Part shown: piece after piece, positions 53,941-63,886 of the stretch
How positions within the stretch are numbered: the stretch's first letter is position 1
Layout: each line of letters opens with the position of its first letter
Program-made: the position numbers and the translations under genes
Assembly: GCA_963747985.1 (NCBI GenBank)
Contig: CAVVHG010000006.1
Location: forward strand, 806,001-870,000
Length of the DNA: 64,000 nucleotides
Reading direction: 5' to 3'
Source of the DNA: JACADW01 sp963747985
Lineage (GTDB): Bacteria; Acidobacteriota; UBA6911
The notes under the pieces: generated by a model
The model's database searches: none
Told to the model about the DNA's origin: nothing
Seen by the model: the letters and a program-made list of their open reading frames with translations, nothing else

Positions 53941-55203
53941 ATGTATAAGTATCGCTTCCTTCAACGCAAAGTTGCGGATCTTGTCAAAGTATTTGGTGCC
54001 GTCCTTGTTACGGGACCCAGGCAGGCTGGGAAGACTTCACTCCTGTCCCGTCTTGCCGACGAACTGTTTCCAGGCCTGATGCACCAGATCTCCTTCGATA
54101 CACCCTCTGAAATAGATTCATTCCGCCGTGATCCGGATCTCTTCTTCGCCAACCACCCCGGCTTCGTATTCCTGGACGAAGTGCAGCATGTGCCCGACAT
54201 CTTTCCCTACCTGAAGCGGGAGTTGGATCGTGCTCGCGGCTCATTCCGTTTCTTCCTTTCGGGGAGCCAGCATTTCGAACTGATGAAAGGCGTGACCGAA
54301 TCCCTGGCAGGCCGAACGGCGATTCTGGATTTGTGGCCCTTTGCCGCGCAGGAGGCCCGGGAAGTCCAAATTGCGGCCGCTGTCCAGACAGTGGAATTGC
54401 TTCAGAATCCGGAGAAACTAGCAGGCATGTCGGGAGATGAATACCCATGCAACGACACCTCAGATGTGGTTCCGGCGATGCTTGCGGGCGGATATCCCCC
54501 GGTGGTGCTTCACGAAGCCGGCGGAGATTGGCTTGAAGCCTACCGACGCACCTACCTGCAGCGCGATGTGAGACAGTTAAGCCAAGTTGGGGATCTTGGC
54601 CTCTTCGACCGCTTCCTCACGCTATGTGCCGGCCGTTCGGGCACAGTGCTCAACAAAGCAGAAGTCGGTCGTATCCTCGGCGTGGATCACAAGACTGTGG
54701 ACCATTGGCTATCTCTCCTGGATACGAGTTATCAGGTCGTATCTATCCCGGCCTATCACGTCACTACTACCAAGCGGCTGGTACGCCGGCCAAAATGGGT
54801 ATTCGCCGACATGGGACTTGCCCTTCATCTCCAAGGAATTCGGGATGGGCGTGGGCTCCTGGGTGCTCCCCATTTCGGCAGACTTTTCGAGTCTTTCGCT
54901 ATCATGGAAATTCGGAAGCTCTTTGGGCATCTTGGCGTGCCGTGGGAAGCCTACTTCTGGAGAACACCGAAGGGCCTTGAGTGTGATCTGGTGCTTTCCT
55001 CCGGGGGGCGCCTCGTGCCCATCGAGGTCAAGCATGGTGCCACTATGGGCGCGGCCGATTTCTCTTCTCTGCACTCCTTTCTGGATGACCATCCAAAGGC
55101 AAGTCACTATGGAATCCTGTTAACCCTCTACCCCCGCGTGGAAAGAGTGAGCCAGCGTGTCTTCAATATTCCGCTCGGATTAATTCTGAACGGACCCCAC
55201 TGA
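53941..55203 (+). CDS. AAA ATPase with C-terminal DUF4143
   Basis: 420 residues from ATG 53941 (a GTG at 53938 would add one). Walker A GPRQAGKTSLLSRLAD, Walker B GFVFLDEVQHVPDIFPYL, sensor region FFLSGSQHFELM, then winged-helix (LNKAEVGRILGVDHKTVDHW) and the DUF4143 nuclease-like tail (ECDLVLSSGGRLVPIEVKHG, which carries the PD-(D/E)xK-type E..D...ExK pattern). Such proteins are common on accessory DNA and are of uncertain function. Preceded by a perfect palindrome; inside the tRNA-Lys element. Confidence 0.9.
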   Translation: MYKYRFLQRKVADLVKVFGAVLVTGPRQAGKTSLLSRLADELFPGLMHQISFDTPSEIDSFRRDPDLFFANHPGFVFLDEVQHVPDIFPYLKRELDRARGSFRFFLSGSQHFELMKGVTESLAGRTAILDLWPFAAQEAREVQIAAAVQTVELLQNPEKLAGMSGDEYPCNDTSDVVPAMLAGGYPPVVLHEAGGDWLEAYRRTYLQRDVRQLSQVGDLGLFDRFLTLCAGRSGTVLNKAEVGRILGVDHKTVDHWLSLLDTSYQVVSIPAYHVTTTKRLVRRPKWVFADMGLALHLQGIRDGRGLLGAPHFGRLFESFAIMEIRKLFGHLGVPWEAYFWRTPKGLECDLVLSSGGRLVPIEVKHGATMGAADFSSLHSFLDDHPKASHYGILLTLYPRVERVSQRVFNIPLGLILNGPH

Positions 55204-55332
55204 GTTTGCTACCACTTTGCTACCGATCCACTACGTATCAGGCCGTATCAGCAGAATAGAGGATTACTGCTTTCTGTCGATTTCATCGGGACTTGGGCGT
55301 TGTTGGGGTTGCTTCGTACGAGTCTTTTTAGA

Positions 55333-55378
55333 ACTCTTAATCAGTAGGTTCCAGGTTCGATTCCTGGACGGCTCACCA
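55333..55378 (+). repeat. attR: 46-base duplicate of the tRNA-Lys 3' end
   Basis: Identical to 52444-52489, from the anticodon loop through CCA, but without the 5' half, so it is not a functional tRNA. The flank after it (ATAAGTCC) differs from that after the true tRNA, as expected for opposite ends of an insertion. Between this and the next transposase (55379-55777) I see no gene. Confidence 0.85.
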
Positions 55379-55777
55379 TAAGTCCTAATAAGAGCAATAA
55401 CTTACAGATCTACTCACGTGCACTGTTCTTTCGCCTGTGTGAGACTTGTGTGAGAATTTTCGTTCGGGTTTCCCAGTGTCCCTCCCGGAAACTCGATCCG
55501 AGCGGGGCGCCTCTTCCTCTCATTCCCTGCTATCGCATCGAGCCATACGGCGTGTGGTGAAAAAACTCGGACCTCCTGTAACTGCGGCTCGCTTGATGGT
55601 TTGGAAACATGAATGGGCGGCAATTTCGGCCGATGCCGAGACGGCACAATTCCAGGCCCGTGCTTCAGCCGGGCAGGATGTATGGCTCTTGGGTCGGTGA
55701 CGGGGAAGCGAATCGCAGCCTGCAGACACCTCCTGCGATCATGCAGCACGGCGGCTGGCGTCACATGGCAGACCAGG

Positions 55778-56860
55778 TCAGGCCGCTTTGCGGTGATAGT
55801 ACCGCAGGATGCCGCCGAGTCGCTGGCGGCACTCGACCTCACCGGCGATGCGGCCGACTTCCTCGCCCGGATCGATCAGTCGGTTGTCGACGCCCTGGTG
55901 ATTGCGCTCTCTGTGATAATGGGCGAGGAAAGAAACCACGGCGGCTTGCAGCGGCTTTTGTCCGAAGAAGATCAGGCGATGCAGGCACTCATCCTTAAGG
56001 GAGCGCATGAAACGCTCGATGTGGGGCGTCAGATTGGGCGAGCGTGGCGGCAGGCGCACAGCCTCAATCCCAACCTGCTGCAGCGTGGCGCGGAACTCCT
56101 CGCAGAACTTATCGTCGCGATCCATAACAAGGAACTTCTTGCGGCGCAGGAATCCGTCTTCAGGGTCGCTGAGATTCCTGGCTATCTGGACCATCCACGG
56201 CGCGTCGGGATTGGCGGTGCAACCGGCGAAGCACACTCGTCGTGTCGCGATTTCCATGACGAACAGCAAGTAGTAAGTGACTAACCCGGTCTTGGTCCAA
56301 GCCTCGATGGTGGTGAAGTCAATGGAGGCCAGGACGTCCCAGTGGGCTGCGAGGAAAGTCTTCCAGGTGGACTGCCGTTTCCGATCCGGCGCCGGCTCGA
56401 TGCCGTGTGCTTTCAGGATATTGCCGACCGTCCTGTCGGAAACGGGATGTCCAAGGTTGGCCAGGGCGCCCTGGATGCGGTCATAGCCCCACGTCGGATT
56501 CTCCTTAGCCATGCGCAGGACCAGTTCAACGATCTCTTGTGCGACCGGCGGGCGTCCGGAGGACTTGCGGCGCTTGCTGTAGTTCCAGTGTGCGGCCACG
56601 AGTTCTCGATGCCAGCGCAGGATTGTTTCGGGAGTCACGATGGTGGCAAGCTGGTCGAGCACCTTACGGCCGAGGATCTTGCCTTTGATGGCAAGCCTGC
56701 GTCGCTCGTAGTTGTTGAGGAGTATTCGTTTCTTTCCAAGCTTCTCCCGGAGTATCTGATTCTCAGTGAGGAGGTAGTCGATGGCGTCCTGTTGCCGGCG
56801 ATTGATCCAGCCGGCGAGGATGAGGAGCAACAAGTGGCATGGCTGAAGCTGCGATTCCAT
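55778..56860 (-). CDS. DDE-type integrase-core transposase
   Basis: 360 residues. N-terminal coiled region (QQDAIDYLLTENQILREKLG), HTH (LRMAKENPTWGYDRIQGALAN), then the rve core with Asp in LASIDFTTIEAW, Asp in FLVMDRDDKFCEE and Glu in NLTPHIERFMRSLKDECL. The motif HIERFMRS replaces the common HAERFVRS. Family appears IS-type integrase core with a single gene. Distinct from the transposase at 52642; insertion-sequence ends not identified. Its 5' side runs into the IS91 remnant. Confidence 0.85.
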   Translation of the reverse strand: MESQLQPCHLLLLILAGWINRRQQDAIDYLLTENQILREKLGKKRILLNNYERRRLAIKGKILGRKVLDQLATIVTPETILRWHRELVAAHWNYSKRRKSSGRPPVAQEIVELVLRMAKENPTWGYDRIQGALANLGHPVSDRTVGNILKAHGIEPAPDRKRQSTWKTFLAAHWDVLASIDFTTIEAWTKTGLVTYYLLFVMEIATRRVCFAGCTANPDAPWMVQIARNLSDPEDGFLRRKKFLVMDRDDKFCEEFRATLQQVGIEAVRLPPRSPNLTPHIERFMRSLKDECLHRLIFFGQKPLQAAVVSFLAHYHRERNHQGVDNRLIDPGEEVGRIAGEVECRQRLGGILRYYHRKAA

Positions 56861-57000
56861 GTTCCTCCGGATGCACGGTTCAGATGGGGAGCATCCGGGA
56901 TCGTCGGCTACCTGTCAAGAGTCGCACCGAGCGTTTCCTGGGCCCGCGGCAAGACACGCCGTCACAATCGTTTGTGGCTCGGCTGAGTTTTTTCACCTCA

Positions 57001-57408
57001 CGCCATCGAGTGGCCATTTCCAACCATCGACTGGTCTCTTTTGACAATGGAGAGGTTACCTTCAGTTGGAGAGATCGTGCCCATGGAAACGTTCAACGCA
57101 ATATGGCACTGCCCACAGAGGAGTTCCTGCGCCGCTTTTTGCTTCACATGCTTCCGAAAGGGTTCGTGCGCATCCGCAACTTCGGATTTCTCGCCAATCG
57201 GCACCGACGCACCCTTTTGCCACGTTGTTTTCAGTGCCTCGAATCGGCACCCGATCCTTCCACAACGGAACCTCAACCGGCAGACACCTCCGGTCTCTGG
57301 AAGTGTCCACAATGCGGAGGCCCGATGATCGTCATTCTACGCGTCTTTCTCCCCAGACCACTTCCGCGCCCGCCACCTGCAGCTCATGTTTGGGCACAGG
57401 GATCGTAA
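57001..57408 (+). pseudogene. IS91-family transposase remnant (C-terminal part)
   Basis: About 135 residues in one frame from SRHRVAISNHRLVSFDNGEV, VTFSWRDRAHGN and FLRRFLLHMLPKGFVRIRNFGF to the zinc-ribbon-like end WKCPQCGGPMIVI. This is the C-terminal third of a Y2-type IS91 transposase. The N-terminal two thirds with the catalytic Tyr pair are absent, replaced by the neighbouring insertion sequence. It stops at TAA 57406-57408. Confidence 0.75.
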
Positions 57409-57936
57409 ACCGAGTCAGGAGAGAGATCGATCAGTAGGCGTTTGCTTTAGAGAAGAAGGAAAGCCACAATTCCAGGCACCCGAAACAAAATGCGCGTACA
57501 AAAATCGCTCCACGCACCTCATCAAGTGCTCATTTGCGCGCCGGCCATGCCCACCGTCGTACCCCATGATCAGCGCTTATTACATTCAAAATACATAGCC
57601 CGCAGCTTTGATCTCTGACGTCCTCGTAGGTCCGCCGAGCCGCCGCTTCGCGGCCACCTTCAAGTCGTTTTATCGAGAGCGCACCGCGGCTCCGCTCGCG
57701 ATTATGAGATTTTCTGCTTTTGGTGCGCTCCCGATAAAACCTAAGACTTCGCGGGACTTACTGAGATTGGACAGGCAAAGCCCAAGTAGGAAATCTTCAA
57801 ACTTTACGTGACCATACTCGAGCCCTCAGCCCCCGCCGGAGAAGCGACTCGCTTACTGACGGCTCGCAGTCTTTCCTGCGATGCAAGCACAATAGAGAAT
57901 GTTTATGCTTGACAGGCCGCCGGAGAGGGCCATAGT
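57409..57936. other. gene-free stretch with a 19-base inverted repeat
   Basis: GTTTTATCGAGAGCGCACC (57667-57685) and GGTGCGCTCCCGATAAAAC (57722-57740) are inverted repeats with one mismatch around a 36-base interior; they could bound a miniature element or form a terminator. Just after lies GACTTCGCGGGACTTACTGA (57745-57764), nearly identical to 61261-61280 beside the IS630 wreck. A TTGACA hexamer (57909-57914) precedes the PadR gene. No coding sequence recognised. Confidence 0.5.
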
Positions 57937-58323
57937 GTGGTAGATGATCTACTAAAGTCTATGACACCACGTACGAAGGACGAAGATCGGACCGAGTTGC
58001 TGCAGGGTCCCCTGGACATGCTGATCCTCAGAACACTGCTGCTGGGTCCGCTTCATGGCCAGGGCATCGCGAACACGATCGAGCACACATCGGAAAACGT
58101 GCTGCAGATCGACCACGGCTCACTATACCCCGCGCTGCAGCGCCTCCAAATGCGGGGGTTGATCTTGGCAAAATGGGGCACATCGGAAAGTAATCGCCGC
58201 GCCAAGTACTACCGTCTTACGCCTGCCGGCAAACGTCAGCTACATGCCGAGATCTCGAAGTGGGAGCGCCTGACCGCGGCAATCGTCCGGATCGTGCGGC
58301 CTGCCGAAGGGAAAACGAGCTAG
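57937..58323 (+). CDS. PadR-family transcriptional regulator
   Basis: 128 residues from GTG 57937 (GGAGAGG eight bases upstream) or 120 from ATG 57961, which would fit if CATAGT (57931-57936) is a -10 box to TTGACA at 57909. Winged-helix PadR pattern: LLQGPLDMLILRTLLLGPLHG, HGSLYPALQRLQMRGLI and AKYYRLTPAGKRQL. In acidobacteria such regulators usually stand directly before ADOP-type permease genes and are thought to control them, as here (27 bases apart). Confidence 0.92.
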   Translation: MVDDLLKSMTPRTKDEDRTELLQGPLDMLILRTLLLGPLHGQGIANTIEHTSENVLQIDHGSLYPALQRLQMRGLILAKWGTSESNRRAKYYRLTPAGKRQLHAEISKWERLTAAIVRIVRPAEGKTS

Positions 58324-58350
58324 CGAACCTGGGCCTGAAGGAAGGTTCCT

Positions 58351-61055
58351 TTGCGCTGGTTGCATCAGTTCTTCTTCCGTTTGGAACGCATCGTCCACTG
58401 GCGCGAAGCGGATCAGGATCTGGAAGAAGAGATCCGCAGCCACATCGAGCTCGAGATTCAGGACAACATCGACCGCGGGATGCCGCCCGAAGAGGCCAGG
58501 CGGGCTGCGCGCCTCAAATTCGGCAGCGCCGCCCTGGCAAAGGAAGACAGCCGTGCGGTGTGGGGTTTCGTCTGGGCGGAACAGCTCTGGCAGGATCTTC
58601 GCTACGGCGCCCGCACATTGGCAAAAGACCCAGGATTCACGGCCACGGCAGTCGTCTCGCTGGCTCTCGGAATTGGTGCGACCACGGCAGTCTTCAGCAT
58701 CTATGACACGGTCTTTCTTCAGCCCCTGCCGTTCCCCGAACAGGATCGCCTCGTAGGTGTCTGGGAAAGGCGACTCAACCAACCGGAACCCGACAGCTGG
58801 GAAAAAGTTTCGTCACCGACCTTCCTTGACTGGAAGAAGCAGAGTCGGAGTTACGAAGAATTGGCTCAGACTCTGTCGAACTCAGGCGTTCTCGACCGGA
58901 GCGATCGAGCCGAAACGCTTCAGTTTCGGTTTGTGAGCGATGGGTACTTTCGCATGGTGGGCGCGGAGGCATGTCAGGGCCGCCTGTTTCTCACGGAGGA
59001 CTATACGCCAGGCCAGAGCGAACGCGGAGTGCTATCCTACGAGGCCTGGCAACGGCTTTTCGGCTCGGACCCTGCGATTCTCGGCAAAACAATCATGATG
59101 GAGGGAGTGCCTCACCAGGTAGTCGGTGTGATGTGCCGTGAGTATCGGGATCCCTGGGAGGACAAGGTCGACCTCTGGCTTGCCGTCAACTGGTCGACAA
59201 CGCGCGAACAGCGCGTTTGGGAAGTCATCGGGCGCCTGACGCCTGGGGCCAGCATCGATAGCGCGCAGTCAGAATTGGATGTCATCGAGGCCGGCCTCGC
59301 CAGGCAATACCCCGAGCAAAAAGGTTATGGCGCTCGTATCCAGCCACTCCGGGTATATCTCTACGGCGACCAGAGGATGCGGTTTCTGGCCTTCTTTGGT
59401 GCCGTGGCCCTCGTACTGCTGATCGCATGCACGAATGTTGCGAACCTGGTATTGGCGCGTGCGGCTACGCGTGAAAAAGAGATGGCGGTGCGAGCCTCAC
59501 TGGGTGCAACCCGGCAGCGCCTGGTCCGGCAACTGCTGACCGAGAGTCTACTGCTTTCCGGTCTGGGTGCTGTAGCGGGCCTGTTGCTGGCTTACGGGGG
59601 AGTGCGACTTGCCGTCCATCTGGCCCCTTCGTATGTCATTTCACGGGCCTCAGATATCTCCATCAACCTGCGAATCCTTGGCTTTGTGGTGGTCGTCACA
59701 TTCCTGACCGGCTTGTTGGTTGGACTGTTTCCGGCCCTGGAGTCTCGAAGCCGGACGTGAACGAATCTCTGAAAGAAGCAGGACGTGGGATATCGGATCG
59801 CCGGGGGGCCCGACGAATCCGGGAGGGTCTGGTAGTGGCCCAGATAGCGTTCTCACTGGTGCTCCTGATCGGCGCCGGCCTGATGATCCACAACGTCTGG
59901 CGTATCCTGCACGCGAATGTGGGCTTCAACACGAAGAACCTGACGCAGATGGCCATCCAGTTAAGTCGGTCGTACCTGGAGGGCCTCCAAGGCACTCCGT
60001 TCTCGAGGATGAAACCCAAGGCTGCCTTGACCATTCAAGGCATTGAGGAGCGGCTCAGAGTACTCCCGGGCGTGGATGGAGTCAGCGTTTCGGGCAGCGG
60101 GATCCTCTGGAATTGCTGGCGTCAGCCGGTGAGTCTCGAAGGCCCGCCTCGGCGGGACTATGAGAGCATGGTGTGCTACGAACCGGTCAGTCCAGGCTAC
60201 TTCCGAATGCTGGAAATTCCGGTGCTCAAGGGCCGGGTGTTCACGGCTGGGGACTCCAGGAATTCCCCTCTTGTCGCGATCATCAGTGAGAGATTCGCGC
60301 AGCAGTATTTTCCGGGGCAGGACCCTATCGGGAAGATGATTAACATCGGCTGCTGGGAAGGCGATGACTTCGAGCGGCGCCAGGTTGTGGGAGTGGTAGG
60401 AGACGTGCGATGGACGATGAACCGCCCATCGTATGCAGCCGTTTACTATCCATACTCGCAGCTGCCTGCCCAGTCCTATCGGCAAGTCATGGCTCTGCAA
60501 ATGTACGTAAGTTTTCTGGTTCGAAGTGCGGTCGACCCGGCGAGCCTCGCCCGGTCTATGGAGCGGGCGGTTTCGGAGGTCGCGAATGATGTCCTGATTC
60601 CTGCCACCTGGACGGCCGACTATACGCGCTGGCAGAGATCGCAGCAGACACGATTCTTTACCTCGCTGCTAGGTGGATTCGCTGGAGTGGCCCTGCTCCT
60701 TGCGGCCGTCGGCGTTTTTGGTGTGATGTCCTATGTGGTAAGCCGGCGTACTCACGAGATCGGGATACGAATGGCGCTGGGTGCTCATCCCGGCGAAGTA
60801 CTTCGGCTCATCTTGTGGACCGGGATCCGCTTGACGGTGATAGGGCTGGCGATCGGACTTGCCAGCGCGCTGGCACTCGTGCGCCTCCTGCAGAGCCGGG
60901 TTTCCGACCTCGAGCTCAACGAGCTTGAACCGACGGACCCGCCCACGTTGGCAGCCGTCTGCCTTGTCCTGGCCCTGGTCGCTTTGCTTGCCTGTTACAT
61001 CCCGGCCCGCCGCGCCGCACGGATGAATCCTCTGACGTCGCTGAGGTACGAGTAG
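58351..61055 (+). pseudogene. ADOP/MacB-like ABC permease, split by one frameshift
   Basis: TTG 58351 follows GGAAGG. The N-terminal ADOP extension (EADQDLEEEIRSHIELEIQD), TM1 (FTATAVVSLALGIGATTAVF), a MacB-type periplasmic domain and FtsX helices run to 59758, where the frame hits TGA. The next frame, from GTG 59757, continues the same protein at NESLKEAGRG with the second half (REGLVVAQIAFSLVLLIGAG to RRAARMNPLTSLRYE). One base appears lost near 59745-59757. Joined length is about 900 residues, normal for the family. A real split with a GTGA overlap is possible but family precedent favours one protein. No ATPase gene is adjacent. Confidence 0.8.
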
Positions 61056-61202
61056 CCAACCCCCAATTCTGGAAGAAGAACAACCAAACTGGCCGACCGA
61101 TACGACCTATTCTGCAAGGCCCGTTCGCTCAAGTGCAAACGGACATAACAGCTGTCACGAGAACCACTTCACGGCCTTTTCGTAGGCTGACTCCCAAGAT
61201 AC

Positions 61203-61274
61203 GGCGTTCGGGGAGCTCAGGATTTCACCACACGAGGAAATTCCTAAGGGAACACAACGCGACTTCGCGGGACC
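61203..61274. repeat. 72-base direct repeat, left copy (remnant of IS630 3' end)
   Basis: It matches 62332-62403 at 69 of 72 positions, from GGCGTTCG to GCGGGACC. In the right copy this is the end of the transposase gene plus the element's terminus, so the left copy is the leftover of another IS630 whose body is gone. Confidence 0.75.
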
Positions 61275-61330
61275 TACTGAACCTCGCATAATAGAGTGAC
61301 AAGCATTCTCGCTGCGCGTACAATGTGGGC

Positions 61331-62376
61331 ATGCCTACCAAATTTCGTGTGCGACGAGATTTTGCTGCGTTGGAACAGCGGCGCAGCCAGGCAGCGCGCA
61401 TGTTCGCTGCTGGAAAGTTGATCATGGCCGAGATCTCGCGGCGACTCGGAGTGAGCCGCCAGAGCGTCAGCCGATGGTATAGACAGTGGAAACGAGGTGG
61501 CGTGCGCGGGACTGCGGGGCGCTGGCCGAGCCGGACGCAAGCCCCGATTCAATGCTCGACAGATTGAGCGTCTGGACTGCGAACTGCGCCGTGGAGCGCG
61601 GGCCCACGGTTTCAGCACGGATTTGTGGACCCTGCCGCGGGTGGCGGTTCTAATCGAACACCTGACTGTGTGCATTATCACCCCGGTCATGTCTGGAAGA
61701 TCCTTGGTGCGATGGACTGGACCTTACAGCGACCCGCGAAGCAGGCCAGGGAACGGAATCCGGAGGCGGTCAGACTCTGGAAATCGGAGAAATGGCCCGC
61801 TCTAAAAAAAACGCTCGTCGCCGGAGAGCGTGGATCTTCTTCCAGGACGAAAGCGGAGTATCGCAACGCCCATCCATCCGGCGAACCTGGGCACCAAAAG
61901 GCCAGACCCCTGTCCTGATCCACGCTTTCAACTGGTCCAGTCTCTCTCATCTGCGCGGCGCTCGGCTACCGCTGGGACGGCCGACGTAGCCGGCTCTTTT
62001 TCCAAACGCGCTCCGGTGCCTACAACACGGAGAGTCTGATTAGCTTTCTGAAGGATCTCAAACGGCACCTCCATGGAGCCAAGGCCATCCTGATTTTGGA
62101 GATGGCCTCCCCTCGCACAAGAGCCGTGTGATGGCGGACTTCCTGGATGGCGAGCGCGACTGGCTCAACGTGCAACGGTTGCCCGGTTACGCTCCCGATT
62201 TGAATCCAGTGGAAACTCTCTGGGGCAATGTCAAAGGAAAGGAACTCGCCAACCGCTGCGCAGAGAATCTTGGCGAGGTATTCGATGCGCTTCGCGGAGG
62301 TATGGCGCGTGTCGGGAAAATCTCGCACGCTGGCGTTCGAGGAGCTCAGGATTTCACCACACGAGGGAATTCCTGA
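61331..62376 (+). pseudogene. IS630-family transposase, multiply frameshifted
   Basis: The pieces in order cover an IS630 transposase: HTH (FAALEQRRSQAARMFAAGKL, SRRLGVSRQSVSRWYRQWK) in frame from ATG 61331; a linker (GRKPRFNARQIERLDCELRR) after a shift near 61520; HPGHVWKILGAMDWTLQRPA in a third frame; the first catalytic Asp in WIFFQDESGVSQRPSIRRTW; and the last Glu in GYAPDLNPVETLWGNVKGKE (62190 onward). At least four shifts break it, so it is dead. Confidence 0.8.
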
Positions 62377-62403
62377 GGGAACACAACGCGACTTCGCGGG
62401 ACC
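62332..62403. repeat. 72-base direct repeat, right copy (IS630 terminus)
   Basis: Contains the last codons of the transposase remnant and the terminal GACTTCGCGGGACC. A third copy of the end motif lies at 57745-57757. Together they bracket the PadR-ADOP genes. Confidence 0.7.
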
Positions 62404-62974
62404 CAAGTGACACTCGCAAAGACTCTTAACCAACAACAGGCGGTTACGGAATTGCCGATAGCCGGGATAAGCGGCGAAATCGTTTGGGCAAAGGATAGTC
62501 GGAATAAGCTGCCTCATCCGCGGCGAGGCTTCTGGATCCGACCGCCGTCGCCCGCCGCGCGTGCCCTTCCTCGGGTTCCGATTAAGGGCTATATGTCGCC
62601 CACAAGGTCTGCGCCTCAATTCGAGACGCATTATGCACAGGAACCGCATAGCCGGATGCGGCTTTTGGGCACACCCCTACCTATTGCGCCTCGACTATCG
62701 GTGCTCGGATTGCGGGAGGGGCCGGAAGTCGTCCCTGAGCAAGAGCTTTGGGTTGCGGATATTGGGGAACGGTGTTTTTTCCGGAACCACCGCAGGATCT
62801 CTCTTCGTATAGTGCAATGGATCTGTGGGTTAAGAATCTGCTCGCAGAAACGAAGAGATAGGGGTCATTGTGAGTGGTGTTGGAAATTAGATTGTTTGGC
62901 GGCTGCGGAGTTACCATGGAGAACACGATGCTCAACCTGTTGCATAATGCACCTGCAATATCCAGGAGTTGACC
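62404..62974. other. gene-free stretch
   Basis: No recognisable gene, RNA or repeat. Base use is less GC-rich than in the conserved genes and frames are short or biased, in keeping with decayed mobile DNA. CAGGAG at 62962-62968 is the ribosome site of the next gene. Confidence 0.4.
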
Positions 62975-63886
62975 ATGGAAAGAAGAGAGTTCATTGCGCT
63001 CGCTGCGGCTTCGGCCGGGGTTTCACTTTGGCATGGGAAGGCGGCGAACCTTCTTCAGGCCGCAGATATGAACAATCTCGCTATCGTCAAGAATGGCCTG
63101 CCCGAGGAGATGACTCGCAAGGCAGTGGAGCTGCTTGGAGGGATGAGCCGTCTGGTCCGACCCGGTCAAACGGTCGCAATAAAGCCGAACATGAGCTGGG
63201 AACGGCCTCCCGAGCTGGCGGTGAATACCAATCCCGGCGTCGTCGCCGAAACAGTCCGAATGTGCCTGGAGGCCGGTGCAAAGAGGGTGATGGTATTTGA
63301 CAGGACTATCGACAACCCTTCGAGATGCTACCTCGCCAGCGGCATCGCCAAGGCCGCAGCTGCCGCGGGAGCGGACGTTCATTTTACCCAGGACCGCCTG
63401 TTCGAGCCGGTCAGGATTGATGGTGCTTACCGGCTGAAGGAGTGGACATTTTACCGGGAAGCGCTGGAAGCTGACGTCCTCATAAGCATACCCATCCTGA
63501 AGCGGCACATTCTGACCTCCATGACGCTAGGCTTCAAGAATATGATGGGCCTTGTCGGCGGCAGCCGGGAACGTTTTCATGGATCGTTTGACGATATGAT
63601 CGTCGATGTGAACCGCGTGCTTCGTCCCAAGCTGACGATTATGGATGCCTATCGCGCGCTGACGCATAACGGACCGGGCGGCGGCAGTATCGCCGGTGTC
63701 ATGTTAATGAAGACGATCGTCGCGGGAACTGATCCAGTCCAGGTAGACAGTGTCAGCGCCAGGTTGCTGGGAGGGGACGCAAAACATCTCGGCTATCCCA
63801 AACTTGCCGAGAAGGCCGGACTGGGTACAACCAATATCAGCGATCCAAAGCCCGCGGAGTTTTCCTTCGGCTCCCGTAAGGGGTAG
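62975..63886 (+). CDS. DUF362 domain protein with Tat-type signal
   Basis: 303 residues from ATG 62975, which has AGGAG six bases upstream. The opening MERREFIALAAASAGVSLWH is a twin-arginine-like signal. The DUF362 pattern follows: GQTVAIKPNMSWERPPELAV, NPGVVAETVRMCLEAGAKRV, DVLISIPILKRHILTSMTL and GFKNMMGLVGGSRERFH. The family is usually joined to ferredoxin domains; none is present here. Function unknown, possibly an envelope metalloprotein. It is the last gene; 63887-64000 shows no feature. Confidence 0.88.
   Translation: MERREFIALAAASAGVSLWHGKAANLLQAADMNNLAIVKNGLPEEMTRKAVELLGGMSRLVRPGQTVAIKPNMSWERPPELAVNTNPGVVAETVRMCLEAGAKRVMVFDRTIDNPSRCYLASGIAKAAAAAGADVHFTQDRLFEPVRIDGAYRLKEWTFYREALEADVLISIPILKRHILTSMTLGFKNMMGLVGGSRERFHGSFDDMIVDVNRVLRPKLTIMDAYRALTHNGPGGGSIAGVMLMKTIVAGTDPVQVDSVSARLLGGDAKHLGYPKLAEKAGLGTTNISDPKPAEFSFGSRKG

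Noticed and set aside
55333..55378. A second tRNA-Lys gene
   Set aside because: Only the 3' 46 bases are present; acceptor 5' strand and D arm are missing, so it is an att duplicate.
62407..63300. 297-codon frame overlapping the start of the DUF362 gene
   Set aside because: It has low-complexity, Arg-rich sequence and overlaps the clearly coding DUF362 frame by over 300 bases.
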